From NCBI GenBank assembly GCA_022836915.1, contig CP094668.1, forward strand, positions 124,001 through 188,000: a DNA stretch of 64,000 nucleotides. The letters are read 5' to 3'. The first letter of the stretch is position 1, and every line of letters begins with the position of its first letter. Below the pieces are notes generated by a model. That model was not told the DNA's origin. It saw only the letters and a program-made list of their open reading frames with translations, and searched no databases. A program made the position numbers and the translations under genes. Positions 45,215 to 54,675 of this stretch are shown here, piece after piece. The DNA comes from Paenibacillus sp. OVF10 (GTDB taxonomy: Bacteria; Bacillota; Bacilli; Paenibacillales; Paenibacillaceae).

Positions 45215-45242
45215 AACCCACTCTTCAACAGAGTGGGTTTTT
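45215..45242 (+). terminator. intrinsic terminator after the CDF gene
   Basis: AACCCACTC, seven bases, GAGTGGGTT plus further T. Confidence 0.85.
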
Positions 45243-45435
45243 AGCATGTTCAACTACACGCTCATCTACAAAGAAGTAGTTGCCCAAATACTTACCTAGA
45301 CTTTGGTCTAGGTTCACTTTAACTCCAAAGACGGAGGATAGACTTTTCCATTTCATGGTATGCTGTGAATAACGAAAGTATTGCTCTACATACAACCGTT
45401 CGGAAATTGATCTTGTATTGAGAAGGAGAGATATT

Positions 45436-45936
45436 ATGGCTAAACGTACGATCCTTGCGCCTGTTCTCATTTTGCTGGGTGTGTACCTGATTCTGAACCA
45501 GGGAGGTTCACTCGGTCCGGGTACGATCTTTGCGACTTTCTGGCCCACGTTGTTCGTGATTCCACTAGGACTGTTCTTCCACTGGCTGTACTTCTCCATG
45601 ATTGGCAGAGGGGTTGGACTACTGGTTCCCGGTGGGTTGTTACTCACTGTTGGTATCGTCTGTCAGATCGCTATGCTGTTTAACAACTGGGGTACGATGT
45701 GGCCGGGCTTTATCCTGGCTGTAGCTGTTGGTTTGTTCGAATTATACTGGTTCGGTGGTCGGAACAAATGGTTGCTGATCCCCATCAACATTCTAACGGT
45801 GATATCGTTGCTATTCTTCGCTGTGATGTCGATTGGTACGATGCTGAGCAGCTTGAGCTTTATCCAACCGTTCGTGGCGATTGTGCTGATTATGGGTGGG
45901 GCATGGATCATGGTGGGTCGCAAAAAGCGCATGTAG
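45436..45936 (+). CDS. small polytopic membrane protein (LiaF/DUF5668-like)
   Basis: The 166-residue protein has about five hydrophobic helices (ILAPVLILLGVYLIL, WPTLFVIPLGLFFHWLYF, LLVPGGLLLTVGIVCQIAM, WPGFILAVAVGLFELYWF, IQPFVAIVLIMGGAWIMV) and a basic end GRKKRM. The helix composition resembles the membrane part of LiaF-type envelope-stress proteins, without the soluble C-terminal domain. Function unknown. AGAAGGAGAG precedes the ATG at 45436. Confidence 0.75.
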   Translation: MAKRTILAPVLILLGVYLILNQGGSLGPGTIFATFWPTLFVIPLGLFFHWLYFSMIGRGVGLLVPGGLLLTVGIVCQIAMLFNNWGTMWPGFILAVAVGLFELYWFGGRNKWLLIPINILTVISLLFFAVMSIGTMLSSLSFIQPFVAIVLIMGGAWIMVGRKKRM

Positions 45937-45969
45937 TGTCATTCATATAAGATGAATACGGTACGGGTT

Positions 45970-46116
45970 CACACTGAGCCACTCCACGTGCAGAATAATC
46001 TTTCGATCGCTGTTATCCCCGGATTTTTTGATTCCCCTTTTACAATGGGAAAATCCGGTGATAAAGGCGAACGCTCCGCTTCTATAGCTTATTTCTGCCC
46101 GCTCCGTTAACGTGTG
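45970..46116. repeat. hairpin repeat element, family B, copy 2
   Basis: It has the same layout as copy 1. The arm TTATCCCCGGATTTT (46013-46027) pairs with AAAATCCGGTGATAA (46050-46064), one mismatch, and is followed by GCGAACGCTCCGC. The edges CACAC and GTGTG are inverted. Relative to copy 1 the stem has a compensating A-T to G-C change. Confidence 0.8.
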
Positions 46117-46174
46117 CCCTGTAATGTTCATCTTATATGGCACTTCAAGCGTTTTTGCTCTGAAGTAGGTAATA

Positions 46175-46225
46175 AAAAGGGTTGCTGCTCGTCATTCAAA
46201 TGAAATGACGAGCAGCAACCCTTTT
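46175..46225. terminator. very strong bidirectional terminator
   Basis: Two perfectly complementary 22-nt arms (46175-46196 and 46204-46225) are separated by 7 nt, with A and T runs built into the stem ends and TTTTGTTTTTT following. It lies between the LiaF-like gene and the converging potD. Confidence 0.88.
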
Positions 46226-46238
46226 GTTTTTTCATAAT

Positions 46239-46266
46239 CTAACGAACTGTGCACACGTTATTGGCG
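46239..46266. repeat. family A repeat, single unit
   Basis: CTAACGAACTGTGCACACG and then TTATTGG match one head unit of the family A element. No partner units are nearby. It ends against the potD stop codon. Confidence 0.6.
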
Positions 46267-46267
46267 G

Positions 46268-47341
46268 TTATTTGCTGTGCATTTTAAACTCCAGGAACAG
46301 GTCGTTATAATGCGAGAGCATTTTTTTACCCAGATTATCGTAGACCTCCAGCTTACCTGTCAGTGTCTCGTCTGGATAGAACCGTTCATCCTCCGAGATG
46401 TCCTCTGGCAGCAGCTTAAGGGCCTCAGCGTTTGGTGTGGAATATCCCACATACTCGGCATTGCGAGCCGCATGGTCTGGGTCCAGCATGAAGTTGATAA
46501 ACTGGTGTGCCCCTTCAATATTACTCGCTGTTTTGGGAATAACCATGTTATCGAACCAGAGGTTTGATCCCTCTTCTGGCACCATGTAATCCAGCTTGTC
46601 GTTCTCATCCATAATCTCGGACGCATCTCCAGACCATACAAGTCCAACTGCTGCTTCCTCATTGGCGAGTAACATTTTGATCTCGTCACCCACAATTGCT
46701 CTGACGTTTGGTGTCAATGTAGACAGCTTCTTCAGCGCTTCTTGCAAATGGTCTTCGTTGGTATCGTTCAGGGAATACCCGAGACTGTTCAATCCCATCC
46801 CAATGACTTCGCGTGCGCCATCAAGGAGCAGGATTTGGTTTTTCAGACGCGGGTCCCACAGGTCGTTCCAGCTATCAAACGTCAATCCACCCACCAGTTC
46901 GGGATTGAACACAACCCCCACTGTTCCCCAGAAATAAGGGATCGAGTACTTGTTGCCTTCGTCAAAGGACAAGTCCAAGAACCGCGGATCGATGTTGCTT
47001 AGGTTAGTCAATTTGCTGTGATCAATTAGAACGAGCAGGTCTTCCTCTTTCATTTTGCTAATCGCATATTCGGAAGGAATCGCCACATCAAACGTAGTAC
47101 CGCCCTGCTCAATCTTGGTCAGCATCGCTTCATTGGAATCAAACGTCTGATAGATGACCTTAATGCCTGTCTCATCCTCAAATTCCTTGAGCAGATCCGG
47201 GTCGATATAATCGCCCCAGTTATAGATGGTCAGCGTGTTTCCGCCAGAATACCCCTGACTCTTATTCAGATACGAAGCCAGGATCATCAGGGCAAACGCG
47301 GCGACAAAAACAAGCGCAAATGTCCGTACCAGTTGCTTCAT
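46268..47341 (-). CDS. potD: spermidine/putrescine ABC transporter substrate-binding protein
   Basis: The 357-residue protein has an N-terminal hydrophobic export segment (TFALVFVAAFALMILASYL) without a lipobox Cys. The PotD/PotF fold shows LTIYNWGDYIDPDLLKEFEDETGIKVIYQTFDSNEAMLTKI, FDVAIPSEYAISKM, YSIPYFWGTVGVVFNPE and NLWFDNMVIPKTASN. It binds polyamine outside the membrane. It is the last gene of potABCD; its ATG overlaps the potC stop (ATGA). Confidence 0.92.
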   Translation of the reverse strand: MKQLVRTFALVFVAAFALMILASYLNKSQGYSGGNTLTIYNWGDYIDPDLLKEFEDETGIKVIYQTFDSNEAMLTKIEQGGTTFDVAIPSEYAISKMKEEDLLVLIDHSKLTNLSNIDPRFLDLSFDEGNKYSIPYFWGTVGVVFNPELVGGLTFDSWNDLWDPRLKNQILLLDGAREVIGMGLNSLGYSLNDTNEDHLQEALKKLSTLTPNVRAIVGDEIKMLLANEEAAVGLVWSGDASEIMDENDKLDYMVPEEGSNLWFDNMVIPKTASNIEGAHQFINFMLDPDHAARNAEYVGYSTPNAEALKLLPEDISEDERFYPDETLTGKLEVYDNLGKKMLSHYNDLFLEFKMHSK

Positions 47342-48147
47342 GGTCGCAGCCCCTTTCCTCCGGGTGGTATCCGTGTTGCACGGCGGTTAATGAAGTAATA
47401 TCCAACCACCAGCAGCACCGTGAGCAGGAATAACAGGGTAGACAGAGCATTGATGGACAACGAAACACCCTGCCTTGCTCTGGAGTATATCTCTACCGAG
47501 AGTGTGGAGTATCCATTACCCGTAACAAAGAATGTTACTGCGAAATCATCGAGTGAGTACGTCAACGCCATGAAGAATCCGGCAAAAATACCCGGTTTCA
47601 CGTATGGCAGCACCACACGCGTCAGAATCTGCCATGAACCAGCGCCCAGATCACGTGCTGCATCCATCAGTGTTGGACTCATCTCCTGCAGCTTCGGCAG
47701 TACCATGATCACAACGATTGGTACACTGAATGCGATATGAGACAGCAGGACCGAAGTGAAGCCCAGTTTGATACCAATCATGGTAAACAGGATCAGGAAC
47801 GATGCACCAATGATGACATCGGGACTCACGATGAGCACGTTATTGAGTGACAGCAGCGTGTTCTTGGTCCGTTTGCGACGCACATGGTAGATCGCCAGTG
47901 CTCCTGCAACACCAAGGATCGTTGAGATCGCTGATGACAGGAGCGCAATGATAAATGTATTCAGCACAATGATGAGTAGCCGAGTATCAGCGAACACCTC
48001 TCTGTACCATTCAAGTGTGAATCCTTCGAAGCTGCGCATGTGACCGCCGCTGTTGAAGGAGTAGAAGATCAGATACGCAATCGGTGCGTACAATATGGCG
48101 AATACAACGGCTAGATAGACGTTAGACAGCTTTCCGTTTCTTCCCAT
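47338..48147 (-). CDS. potC: spermidine/putrescine ABC transporter permease
   Basis: The 269-residue binding-protein-dependent permease has six helices and the EAA coupling loop (MDAARDLGAGSWQILTRVVLPYVKPGIFAG). It opens with VYLAVVFAILYAPIAYLIFYSFNSGG, typical of PotC. It forms a heterodimer with PotB; its start overlaps the potB end by 26 bp. Confidence 0.92.
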   Translation of the reverse strand: MGRNGKLSNVYLAVVFAILYAPIAYLIFYSFNSGGHMRSFEGFTLEWYREVFADTRLLIIVLNTFIIALLSSAISTILGVAGALAIYHVRRKRTKNTLLSLNNVLIVSPDVIIGASFLILFTMIGIKLGFTSVLLSHIAFSVPIVVIMVLPKLQEMSPTLMDAARDLGAGSWQILTRVVLPYVKPGIFAGFFMALTYSLDDFAVTFFVTGNGYSTLSVEIYSRARQGVSLSINALSTLLFLLTVLLVVGYYFINRRATRIPPGGKGLRP

Positions 48148-48955
48148 TACGCACCTCCTTCTTGCCTGATCCAGTCAGGAACATAATAATCGCCATCGCA
48201 ATAATCAAAAAGACGGCAATCGTTGAACCCATCCCCCAGTCCTGGGTGACGAGAAAATGCTGTTCAATCGCTGTTCCCAGCGTAATTACACGGTTCCCCG
48301 CAATAAGGCGGGTAATCATGAACAGAGACAGCGCTGGAATAAATACAGCCTGACAGCCTGATTTCACACCGCTAATCGTCAGCGGAAAGATAACCCGGCG
48401 GAAGGTCAGCCAAGATGAGGCACCCAGATCCCGCGCCGCGTAGATCAACGATGGATTCATCTCTTCCAGCGCATTGAAGATCGGCAGAATCATGAATGGA
48501 ATGAAGATGTACACCGAGACAAAGATAAAACTGAAATCGGTGAACAAAATCTGCTGTGTGCCAATACCCACGACTTCAAGCAGGGAGTTGGTCAGACCGT
48601 ACGTTCCAAACAGGCCGATGAAGGCGTACGCTTTTAACAAAAGATTGATCCAGCTTGGCAGAATGATCAGCAGCAACCACAGCTGCTTGTGCTTCGTCCG
48701 GGTCAGCATATACGCCGTTGGATACGAGATAAGCAGCGAGAACGCCGTAATCAGAAATGCATACCAGAACGAACTGAGCGTCATCTGCAAGTACACCGGC
48801 GTAAAGAAGCGGGCGTAGTTGCCAAACGTGAAGTTACCCTCCACATCGAAGAATGAATAATAGATGACCAGCAGAACCGGCGCCACAACAAACAACACCA
48901 TCCATAGTACATATGGAATCAGATACGCATTGCGTGTGCTGGCCTTAGTCTGCAT
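48122..48955 (-). CDS. potB: spermidine/putrescine ABC transporter permease
   Basis: This permease of about 277 residues begins [37 protein letters not shown], with the EAA loop [26 protein letters not shown] take ATG 48955, which overlaps the potA stop by 11 bp. The longer in-frame extension lies entirely inside potA. Confidence 0.92.
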   Translation of the reverse strand: MQTKASTRNAYLIPYVLWMVLFVVAPVLLVIYYSFFDVEGNFTFGNYARFFTPVYLQMTLSSFWYAFLITAFSLLISYPTAYMLTRTKHKQLWLLLIILPSWINLLLKAYAFIGLFGTYGLTNSLLEVVGIGTQQILFTDFSFIFVSVYIFIPFMILPIFNALEEMNPSLIYAARDLGASSWLTFRRVIFPLTISGVKSGCQAVFIPALSLFMITRLIAGNRVITLGTAIEQHFLVTQDWGMGSTIAVFLIIAMAIIMFLTGSGKKEVRNGKKRKAV

Positions 48956-50054
48956 GAGCGGCCTCTTGATAGGCTTCGAGTCGTTTGTCGAACTCTTCTT
49001 CGGTCTCGTTAAAGCGCATAACGTGTACAGCTTCCGGGTCAAAATAGAGCCCTATCCGCGCGCCGACAACAGCTTTCTTGGTTGAATGAACAAGCCACTC
49101 ATTGCCCGCATCGTCGTACGTGGATATTTCGTAATGCACTCCGCGGAATAACTGGGAGTCCACATTGACCTTCAGCTTACCTTGTTCTTCGGTTGTAATC
49201 TCAAGATCCTCTGGGCGAATGACAATCTCTACCGGCTCGTCCGGCTGGAGACCCTGATCGACACACTCGTGCTGTGCGCCAGCGAATTCCACCACAAAGT
49301 CCTGCTTCATTTTGCCCGATACAATGTTCGATTCCCCGATAAAGTCTGCCACAAAGCGGTTAATCGGCTCATCATAGATATCATTCGGTGTACCGCTCTG
49401 TTGGATCACGCCGCCATTCAGGACAAAGATCTCGTCGGACATCGCCAAGGCTTCTTCCTGATCATGTGTAACAAAGATAAACGTGATGCCCAGTCGCTGT
49501 TGCAGCTCCCGTAATTCATACTGCATTTCGGTCCGCAGCTTCAGATCGAGTGCTGAGAGCGGCTCGTCCAGCAGCAGAATTTCAGGTTCGTTCACAATGG
49601 CGCGTGCAATCGCAACACGTTGTCGTTGTCCACCAGACATTTCGCCAATTTCACGGTTCTCATAACCGGACAGATTGACGAATTTGAGGGCTTCCAACAC
49701 TTTGCTGCGAATTTCAGCCGTTTTCATCTTTTTGATCCGCAAACCAAAAGCTACGTTCTCAAATACATTCAAATGTGGAAATAACGCATAATCCTGAAAT
49801 ACGGTATTCACCTGCCGCTGGTGGGCAGGCACCCGGTTGATAAGCGCACCATTAAAATAAATACTGCCCTGTGTCGGCTCCGCAAAACCGGCAATCAACC
49901 GCAATATCGTTGTTTTCCCGCAGCCCGATGGGCCAAGAAGCGTATAAAATTTACCCCGCTCAATCTCAAAGCTGACTGCCTTCAATACGGCTTCATCCTG
50001 ATCGTATTGCTGAGTCACCGCTTCAAAGCGGATAATCGGTTGTTGTTCTGACAT
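48945..50054 (-). CDS. potA: spermidine/putrescine ABC transporter ATP-binding protein
   Basis: The 369-residue protein has Walker [10 protein letters not shown], signature [14 protein letters not shown], Walker [18 protein letters not shown] and switch His [16 protein letters not shown]-terminal TOBE domain follows ([12 protein letters not shown]). It is the first gene of the potABCD operon. A 16-bp palindrome lies about 165 bp upstream, between it and the divergent MFS gene. Confidence 0.93.
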   Translation of the reverse strand: MSEQQPIIRFEAVTQQYDQDEAVLKAVSFEIERGKFYTLLGPSGCGKTTILRLIAGFAEPTQGSIYFNGALINRVPAHQRQVNTVFQDYALFPHLNVFENVAFGLRIKKMKTAEIRSKVLEALKFVNLSGYENREIGEMSGGQRQRVAIARAIVNEPEILLLDEPLSALDLKLRTEMQYELRELQQRLGITFIFVTHDQEEALAMSDEIFVLNGGVIQQSGTPNDIYDEPINRFVADFIGESNIVSGKMKQDFVVEFAGAQHECVDQGLQPDEPVEIVIRPEDLEITTEEQGKLKVNVDSQLFRGVHYEISTYDDAGNEWLVHSTKKAVVGARIGLYFDPEAVHVMRFNETEEEFDKRLEAYQEAAHAD

Positions 50055-50218
50055 GCTTCACATCGCCCCCTTATACTTGAGGTACCTCTTAATTCTGTAC
50101 ACTTTCATTCATGCATCCTTATAGATAACCCATCTATTATATATGATTCAGGTATATCCGCAATGGTTTTGATGTAAACGCCGCATGTCATTTCTTCTTA
50201 TTGTTTAAAATTCTGCAT

Positions 50219-50234
50219 ACATTACAGGTAATGT
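50219..50234. promoter_or_regulatory. palindromic operator candidate between potA and the MFS gene
   Basis: ACATTACAGGTAATGT has perfect 7-bp arms with a 2-bp spacer. It sits in a 255-bp divergent intergenic region, 75 bp before the MFS start. The regulator is unknown. Confidence 0.4.
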
Positions 50235-50309
50235 CGATATTACGTACCCATATGTAGTAATTGAAGGATTTTTAGGATTCCATTTTATGTGTGAGAGGAG
50301 TCTTGGCTC

Positions 50310-51667
50310 TTGGATATTCGTCGTAACCTGCCTTTGCTGATGACCATTTGTTTCCTCAGTCAGATGGGCGGATTCATGATCCTGCCCCTGTTTCCTTTGT
50401 TTATCGAGGAATTCGGCCTGTCCGGCTGGATGATGGGGGTTATTTTTGCGCTTTTTTATGTAGGGAAAGTAATTGGGGGCATTCCTGCAGCGGCAATTTA
50501 TAGAAAGCTCGGAGGGAAAAATGCGCTCATCCTGATGCTGATCCTGCTCGCTGTCTGTATGGGCGGCTTCGCATTGTCTTCTGCTGCGGTATTATTCGGC
50601 CTGCTCCGACTGCTGCAAGGACTCGCTTCCACCAGCCTTACCGTGGTCGTGCGTTCCATCATCGGAGATGGGGGTAATGTAGACAACCGCGGCCTGTACA
50701 ATGGATATATCAGCAGCAGTGAGGGCGGCGGTATGGTACTTGGCCCAGTCATTAGTGGCTGGCTCGCATTGCATTGGCCCTTGTCGGTGCCTTTTTTACT
50801 CGTTACCGTATGTTGTCTGATGGCCGTGGTCGCTGCGATGGGGATGAAGACGACGGCACCAGCTAGAGCTACTCATGAGTCTGGGAGTACGTTAAGTGAT
50901 CATCTAATAGAAGATCCTTCTGCGACGGTGACACAAGAACCTCTGGACAACTTAACAAATTCAGTGCTCTCCACGGATGAAGTTGTTGTAGATTCCACCA
51001 CAAGTGACTCCCACCCTAATACTACTGTATCGACTGAACTTCCTTTATCTTCATCACGGTCTGATGCAAAGCATACTCAAGATTTGTCTACAAAGCTCAC
51101 ACAGCGACAACAACTACTTGGCTACGGTACGGTGCACTTTCTGGAGATGAGTGCCTATGCGATATTCCTCACCTATTTTGCACTGTATGCAGCTCACATC
51201 ATGCATTGGGACCCCTTTGCAACCAGTCTCGCCTTCACTGTATCCGGGATCTCTACTCTTGCTGCTGCTCCTTTGTTGGTTATCTCTCTGACCGGATGGG
51301 CGATCGTCTGTTGCTTTGCATGCTCGGCATGTTTCTCATTGGAATCGAAGTTGCTGTATTTCTAAGCACGTCCTCCCATCTATGGGTCTACGTCGGCATG
51401 TTGATTGGCGGGGTTGGCGGAGCATGTTACATGGACTCGTTCTTTGCTCATATTGGTGATCATATCCCGGACGAGAGTCGAAGTTCTGTCATAGGCAAAA
51501 TTGTCTCTGCTGCCGAGATCGGCTCCATCGTGTCTCCACTGGTTGCTGCGTTGCTTATGGAAGTTGGATCGCTTTACTCCGTGTTTGTGTTCAATCTGGT
51601 GTTGATTGCTGTTGCCATTGTAGTTCAGGCCGCGATGCGAAGTCGGTATAAGACAAGACGGGTGTAA
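50310..51667 (+). CDS. major facilitator superfamily transporter, frame broken near 51272
   Basis: The protein has about 452 residues with 12 predicted helices. The first half is LPLLMTICFLSQMGGFMILPLFPLF, GVIFALFYVGKVIGGIPAAAIYRKLGG with the loop motif, and GLLRLLQGLASTSLTVVVRSIIG. The central loop between helices 6 and 7 is unusually long (about 85 residues) and rich in Ser, Thr, Asp and Glu. The frame breaks after AAAP and resumes as FVGYLSDRMGDRLLLCMLG if TTT at 51272-51274 has a fourth T. It starts at TTG 50310 behind GAGAGGAG. It is a drug or metabolite exporter; substrate unknown. Confidence 0.85.
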
Positions 51668-51671
51668 AAGC

Positions 51672-51722
51672 AAAGGGAGATGTCCCACAAGTCACGAACA
51701 TGACGGAGGACATCCCTCTTTG
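51672..51722 (+). terminator. terminator-like hairpin after the MFS gene
   Basis: AAAGGGAGATGTCC pairs with GGACATCCCTCTTT with small bulges. The T run is interrupted, so strength is uncertain. Confidence 0.5.
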
Positions 51723-51733
51723 GCATACTTTTT

Positions 51734-51830
51734 CTAACGAACTGCACAAGTGTTATTTGCTTCAATTTCTACTTCGTTAAATTACAATTCCACAAATAAT
51801 CCGCCCTATAAGAAGCGCTCGGTTCGTTAG
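51734..51830. repeat. family A repeat, shortened copy
   Basis: CTAACGAACTGCACAAGTG heads a plus-strand unit at 51734. TTCGTTA ends at 51779 and TTCGTTAG at 51830 on the minus side. The distance between the two minus units is 51 bp, as in both full copies. The outer plus unit is missing and the centre is shorter. Confidence 0.7.
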
Positions 51831-51874
51831 CTCTACAACTCGTGAGAGAAACCATTTCGGTGGCAACCTCTCGA

Positions 51875-52342
51875 TTATACTTTTCCCAATAATGTTGCTA
51901 TATGCTCTGCATTTTCTTGGATTTTTCTTTTTAAGTAAGGGTCGGTCCTTTCAGGCAATTCCGTTGGTTTGAAAAATTCCGCTTCAAAGACTTCAACCCC
52001 ATCTGGCTTCAGTTCTCCCTCATACTCCGTGCAAATATACCCAATGACCACATTGTAGTATTCATGCCCATTTCTTAATTTCGTGTATAACTCTTTTCCT
52101 GAGAAGACGCCATACAGATGAAGTTTCTTGATCTCTATCCCAATCTCTTCTCTGACTTCTCTTATTGCAGACTCTTCCACCGATTCGCCGAGCTCCATAT
52201 TTCCACCCGGTACTCCCCACGTATCATCCAGATGTCGAACCAATAGAATCTCACCTGTCTTGTTTAAGATCAATATACTCGGTCTCACCAAAATAACAGG
52301 AGCATTGCCAACCATTCCTCGCAACGTTTCAATATAACCCAT
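51875..52342 (-). CDS. Nudix hydrolase
   Basis: The 155-residue protein has the Nudix box GGNMELGESVEESAIREVREEIGI (G-x5-E-x7-REVxEExGI) at about 46-69. The N-terminal extension is GYIETLRGMVGNAPVILVRPSILILN. It hydrolyses a nucleoside-diphosphate-linked compound, substrate unknown. It is a single gene; the ATG lies behind AGGGGAGG. Confidence 0.9.
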   Translation of the reverse strand: MGYIETLRGMVGNAPVILVRPSILILNKTGEILLVRHLDDTWGVPGGNMELGESVEESAIREVREEIGIEIKKLHLYGVFSGKELYTKLRNGHEYYNVVIGYICTEYEGELKPDGVEVFEAEFFKPTELPERTDPYLKRKIQENAEHIATLLGKV

Positions 52343-52472
52343 GGATTGTTCCCTCCCCTATGTGAAGTCAAAGTCATGGCTTCATTATAGGTGTGTTATA
52401 TATTTCCATATAGAGAAAGAATCTTTTCATTTTTTTCCTATTTTAAAGCCCTTCGTTTGATAAAAAAGGTCA

Positions 52473-52513
52473 CAAAAAATAACCCGCCTGCACAATTTAA
52501 TGTGCAAACGGGC
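52473..52513 (-). terminator. intrinsic terminator overlapping the nos stop codon
   Basis: On the minus strand CCCG/CGGG and GCACA/TGTGC form a stem with a 3x3 internal loop, followed by TTATTTTTTG. The nos TAA stop lies in the hairpin loop. Confidence 0.75.
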
Positions 52514-53708
52514 ATTTCATTGGTGCATCTCCGGCCTGTGGCTGGGGATTCTCTACCTGTGCATTCTGCTGCTCGCTACTTCTCGGCTCTGCGGCAGATG
52601 CCACACCATCTTTCAGGGTATACGCCTGATCCTGATGGAAAAAGTTCGGCTTCACGATCTCATTACGATAGGAGCTGTGGAAAATATGCGTTGTCGCCGG
52701 AGATACCGGCGGAATCAGCCACACCCAATCCCCGGTCAGCTCACGTCCAGCCTTCTCTTCCCGCTGTTCAAACATAGCAAATTGCGCTGCCGCCGTGTGG
52801 TGATCCACAATGCTCACGCCTGCTTTTTTGAACGAATGCAGCACAGCCACATTCAGCTCCACCAACGCACGATCCTTCCACAATGTCGTTTCACTCGACG
52901 TATTCAATCCAAATGCTGCGGCCACCGCAGGCAGCATATTATACCTGAACGTATCCGCCAGATTACGGGCGCCGATCTCTGTACCCATATACCAACCATT
53001 GAATGGCGCTGCTGGATAAGATATGCCGCCAATCTCCAGTCGCATATCGGCGATCATCGGCACACCGTACCAGCGCATGCCAAGCTCCGCAATCTCTTCC
53101 CGCTCTGGGTGTTCAATCATCACTTCCACAATCTCTTCTTCGGGTATAACATACCACTCTGGCGCTTGTCCTTGTACCTGAATAATGAGCGGTAACACAT
53201 CATATGAGCTACCTGCTCCTTGCCAGCCAAGTGACATCGCCGCCTTGGTCAGTTCCACCGAAGCAGGATCTCCAATAATGCCTTGCTCTGTCTCATATCC
53301 TGCATAACGAATAAGCTGATGATTCCAGACACGTACCGGAGCTCCATTCGGCCCATCCGGTGGAAGGATAGTAATCATCGGAATTACTTTGCCTCCGTTT
53401 GATGCCACATGAATATGATTCAACACAGCATCCGCTGCCGTTCCTGCCGTATCGGCATGACGGGCATCCACGATCCGAAGTTTGTCCCAGAACAGCCGTC
53501 CGATGCAGCGATTACTGTTCCGCCATGCCATTTTACAACCCTGCTCCAATTCCTCTGTGGTATGCACATAAGTACCGGTTACTTCGATCTCGCCCATAAC
53601 GGCAACAAGCCGGGCCTGCGCGTCTTCACGCGAATGGCCCAGCTCTTCATAACATGTATATATAAACCGTTCAGCTTCTTCCTGCAATTGTTCCAGGTCT
53701 GACCGCAT
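52497..53708 (-). CDS. nos: bacterial nitric oxide synthase oxygenase
   Basis: The protein has 403 residues. The heme-binding segment is CKMAWRNSNRCIGRLFWDKLRIVDAR with the axial Cys68. The substrate site has the conserved Glu in FNGWYMGTEIGARNLAD, and the pterin-side region is GDWVWLIPPVSPATTHIFHSSY. It oxidises L-arginine to NO and citrulline. As in other Gram-positives it has no reductase domain and must borrow electrons from housekeeping flavodoxins or reductases. About 40 residues after the catalytic core form a Gln/Pro-rich tail ending KCPFAH. It lies upstream of nothing on this strand and is monocistronic. Confidence 0.94.
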   Translation of the reverse strand: MRSDLEQLQEEAERFIYTCYEELGHSREDAQARLVAVMGEIEVTGTYVHTTEELEQGCKMAWRNSNRCIGRLFWDKLRIVDARHADTAGTAADAVLNHIHVASNGGKVIPMITILPPDGPNGAPVRVWNHQLIRYAGYETEQGIIGDPASVELTKAAMSLGWQGAGSSYDVLPLIIQVQGQAPEWYVIPEEEIVEVMIEHPEREEIAELGMRWYGVPMIADMRLEIGGISYPAAPFNGWYMGTEIGARNLADTFRYNMLPAVAAAFGLNTSSETTLWKDRALVELNVAVLHSFKKAGVSIVDHHTAAAQFAMFEQREEKAGRELTGDWVWLIPPVSPATTHIFHSSYRNEIVKPNFFHQDQAYTLKDGVASAAEPRSSEQQNAQVENPQPQAGDAPMKCPFAH

Positions 53709-53835
53709 TGTTCATTCCACCATTCTGTACATCTTGAATGCCATCATTATACGGCAAGCGCACCGGATTTGTAAGCGAACGGACACTTTGTTCACGGACT
53801 CTACATATCGTTGTCAGGATGTAGGGTGACTTTGC

Positions 53836-54315
53836 TTATTTGCCCAGAAATGCGTTTAACATCCAGACCTCTTTATCCAGTGCAGCAGTGAATCCAATCA
53901 GCATATCTTCCGTTGCGTTATCTTCTACTTCTCCTGCTTCGTGAATGCCTTGACGAATCACTTCCACCATCGTGCGTAGATCAGCAACCACCGAATCTAC
54001 CATACGTTCAGCAGACAACTGGCCTTGTGCCTCTTCAATTGGAGACAGACGCAGCTGTTCACCCATCGTAGCTACCGGACGTCCACCAATAGCCAGCAAA
54101 CGTTCTGCAACTTCGTCCATATTTGCCGTAGCCAAGTTGTACAGCTCTTCGAATTTGGCATGTAGTGTGAAGAAATGAGGTCCTTGAACATACCAGTGGA
54201 AGTTATGCAGTTTCGTGTACAGTACAGACCAGCCTGCGATCTGACGGTTCAGAACCTCTTGAAGTGCTGTGGCGTTGTTGGCAAAAGTGTTGTTTCTAGT
54301 TTGGATTGTGCTCAT
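53836..54315 (-). CDS. dps: Dps family DNA-binding ferritin-like protein
   Basis: The protein has 159 residues, with LNRQIAGWSVLYTKLHNFHWYVQGPHFFTLHAKFEELYNLATANMDEVAERLLAIGG. This supplies the inter-subunit ferroxidase ligands (His in NFHW, His in TLHAKFEE, Asp and Glu in the MDEVAE region). The dodecamer oxidises Fe(II) with H2O2 and protects DNA. A PerR-type operator lies 76 bp upstream, tying it to catalase. NO synthase lies just downstream on the same strand but is separately spaced (130 bp). Confidence 0.93.
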   Translation of the reverse strand: MSTIQTRNNTFANNATALQEVLNRQIAGWSVLYTKLHNFHWYVQGPHFFTLHAKFEELYNLATANMDEVAERLLAIGGRPVATMGEQLRLSPIEEAQGQLSAERMVDSVVADLRTMVEVIRQGIHEAGEVEDNATEDMLIGFTAALDKEVWMLNAFLGK

Positions 54316-54390
54316 GGTATTTATCCCCTCTCGAATATAAAAATAGAATTTGAATTTTATGATGGATTGCTTTGGTTTGCTTCTTTTAAT

Positions 54391-54405
54391 TTAGACTTAA
54401 TCTAA
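54391..54405 (-). promoter_or_regulatory. PerR-type operator upstream of dps
   Basis: TTAGACTTAATCTAA is a 15-bp 7-1-7 inverted repeat that differs from the catalase operator only at its ninth base. Confidence 0.78.
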
Positions 54406-54675
54406 ATCTTGTTTTAATTATAACACTGCATATCCTGTTTGGGAAGGCTTTTGCACTGTCTTGTAAATGAAGATTCCATGAAGTACAGCTTCATAGAAAC
54501 GTTGGCACACACAACTAACAAAATGGTGAAGGTAAGCAAACTGTTCCTAAACGATTGGAGCTATGATAGACTCATCTGATCAGATTAACCATAAATTAGT
54601 GAAATAGGATGATACCCATCATAAAGATAGTTACCATTATAGAAAGTTAACTTAGTCACTATTGCGGAGGTAAAC

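Noticed and set aside
48956..49042. N-terminal extension of PotB
   Set aside because: It lies wholly inside the potA reading region, has no ribosome site, and the shorter start gives the usual PotB N-terminus.
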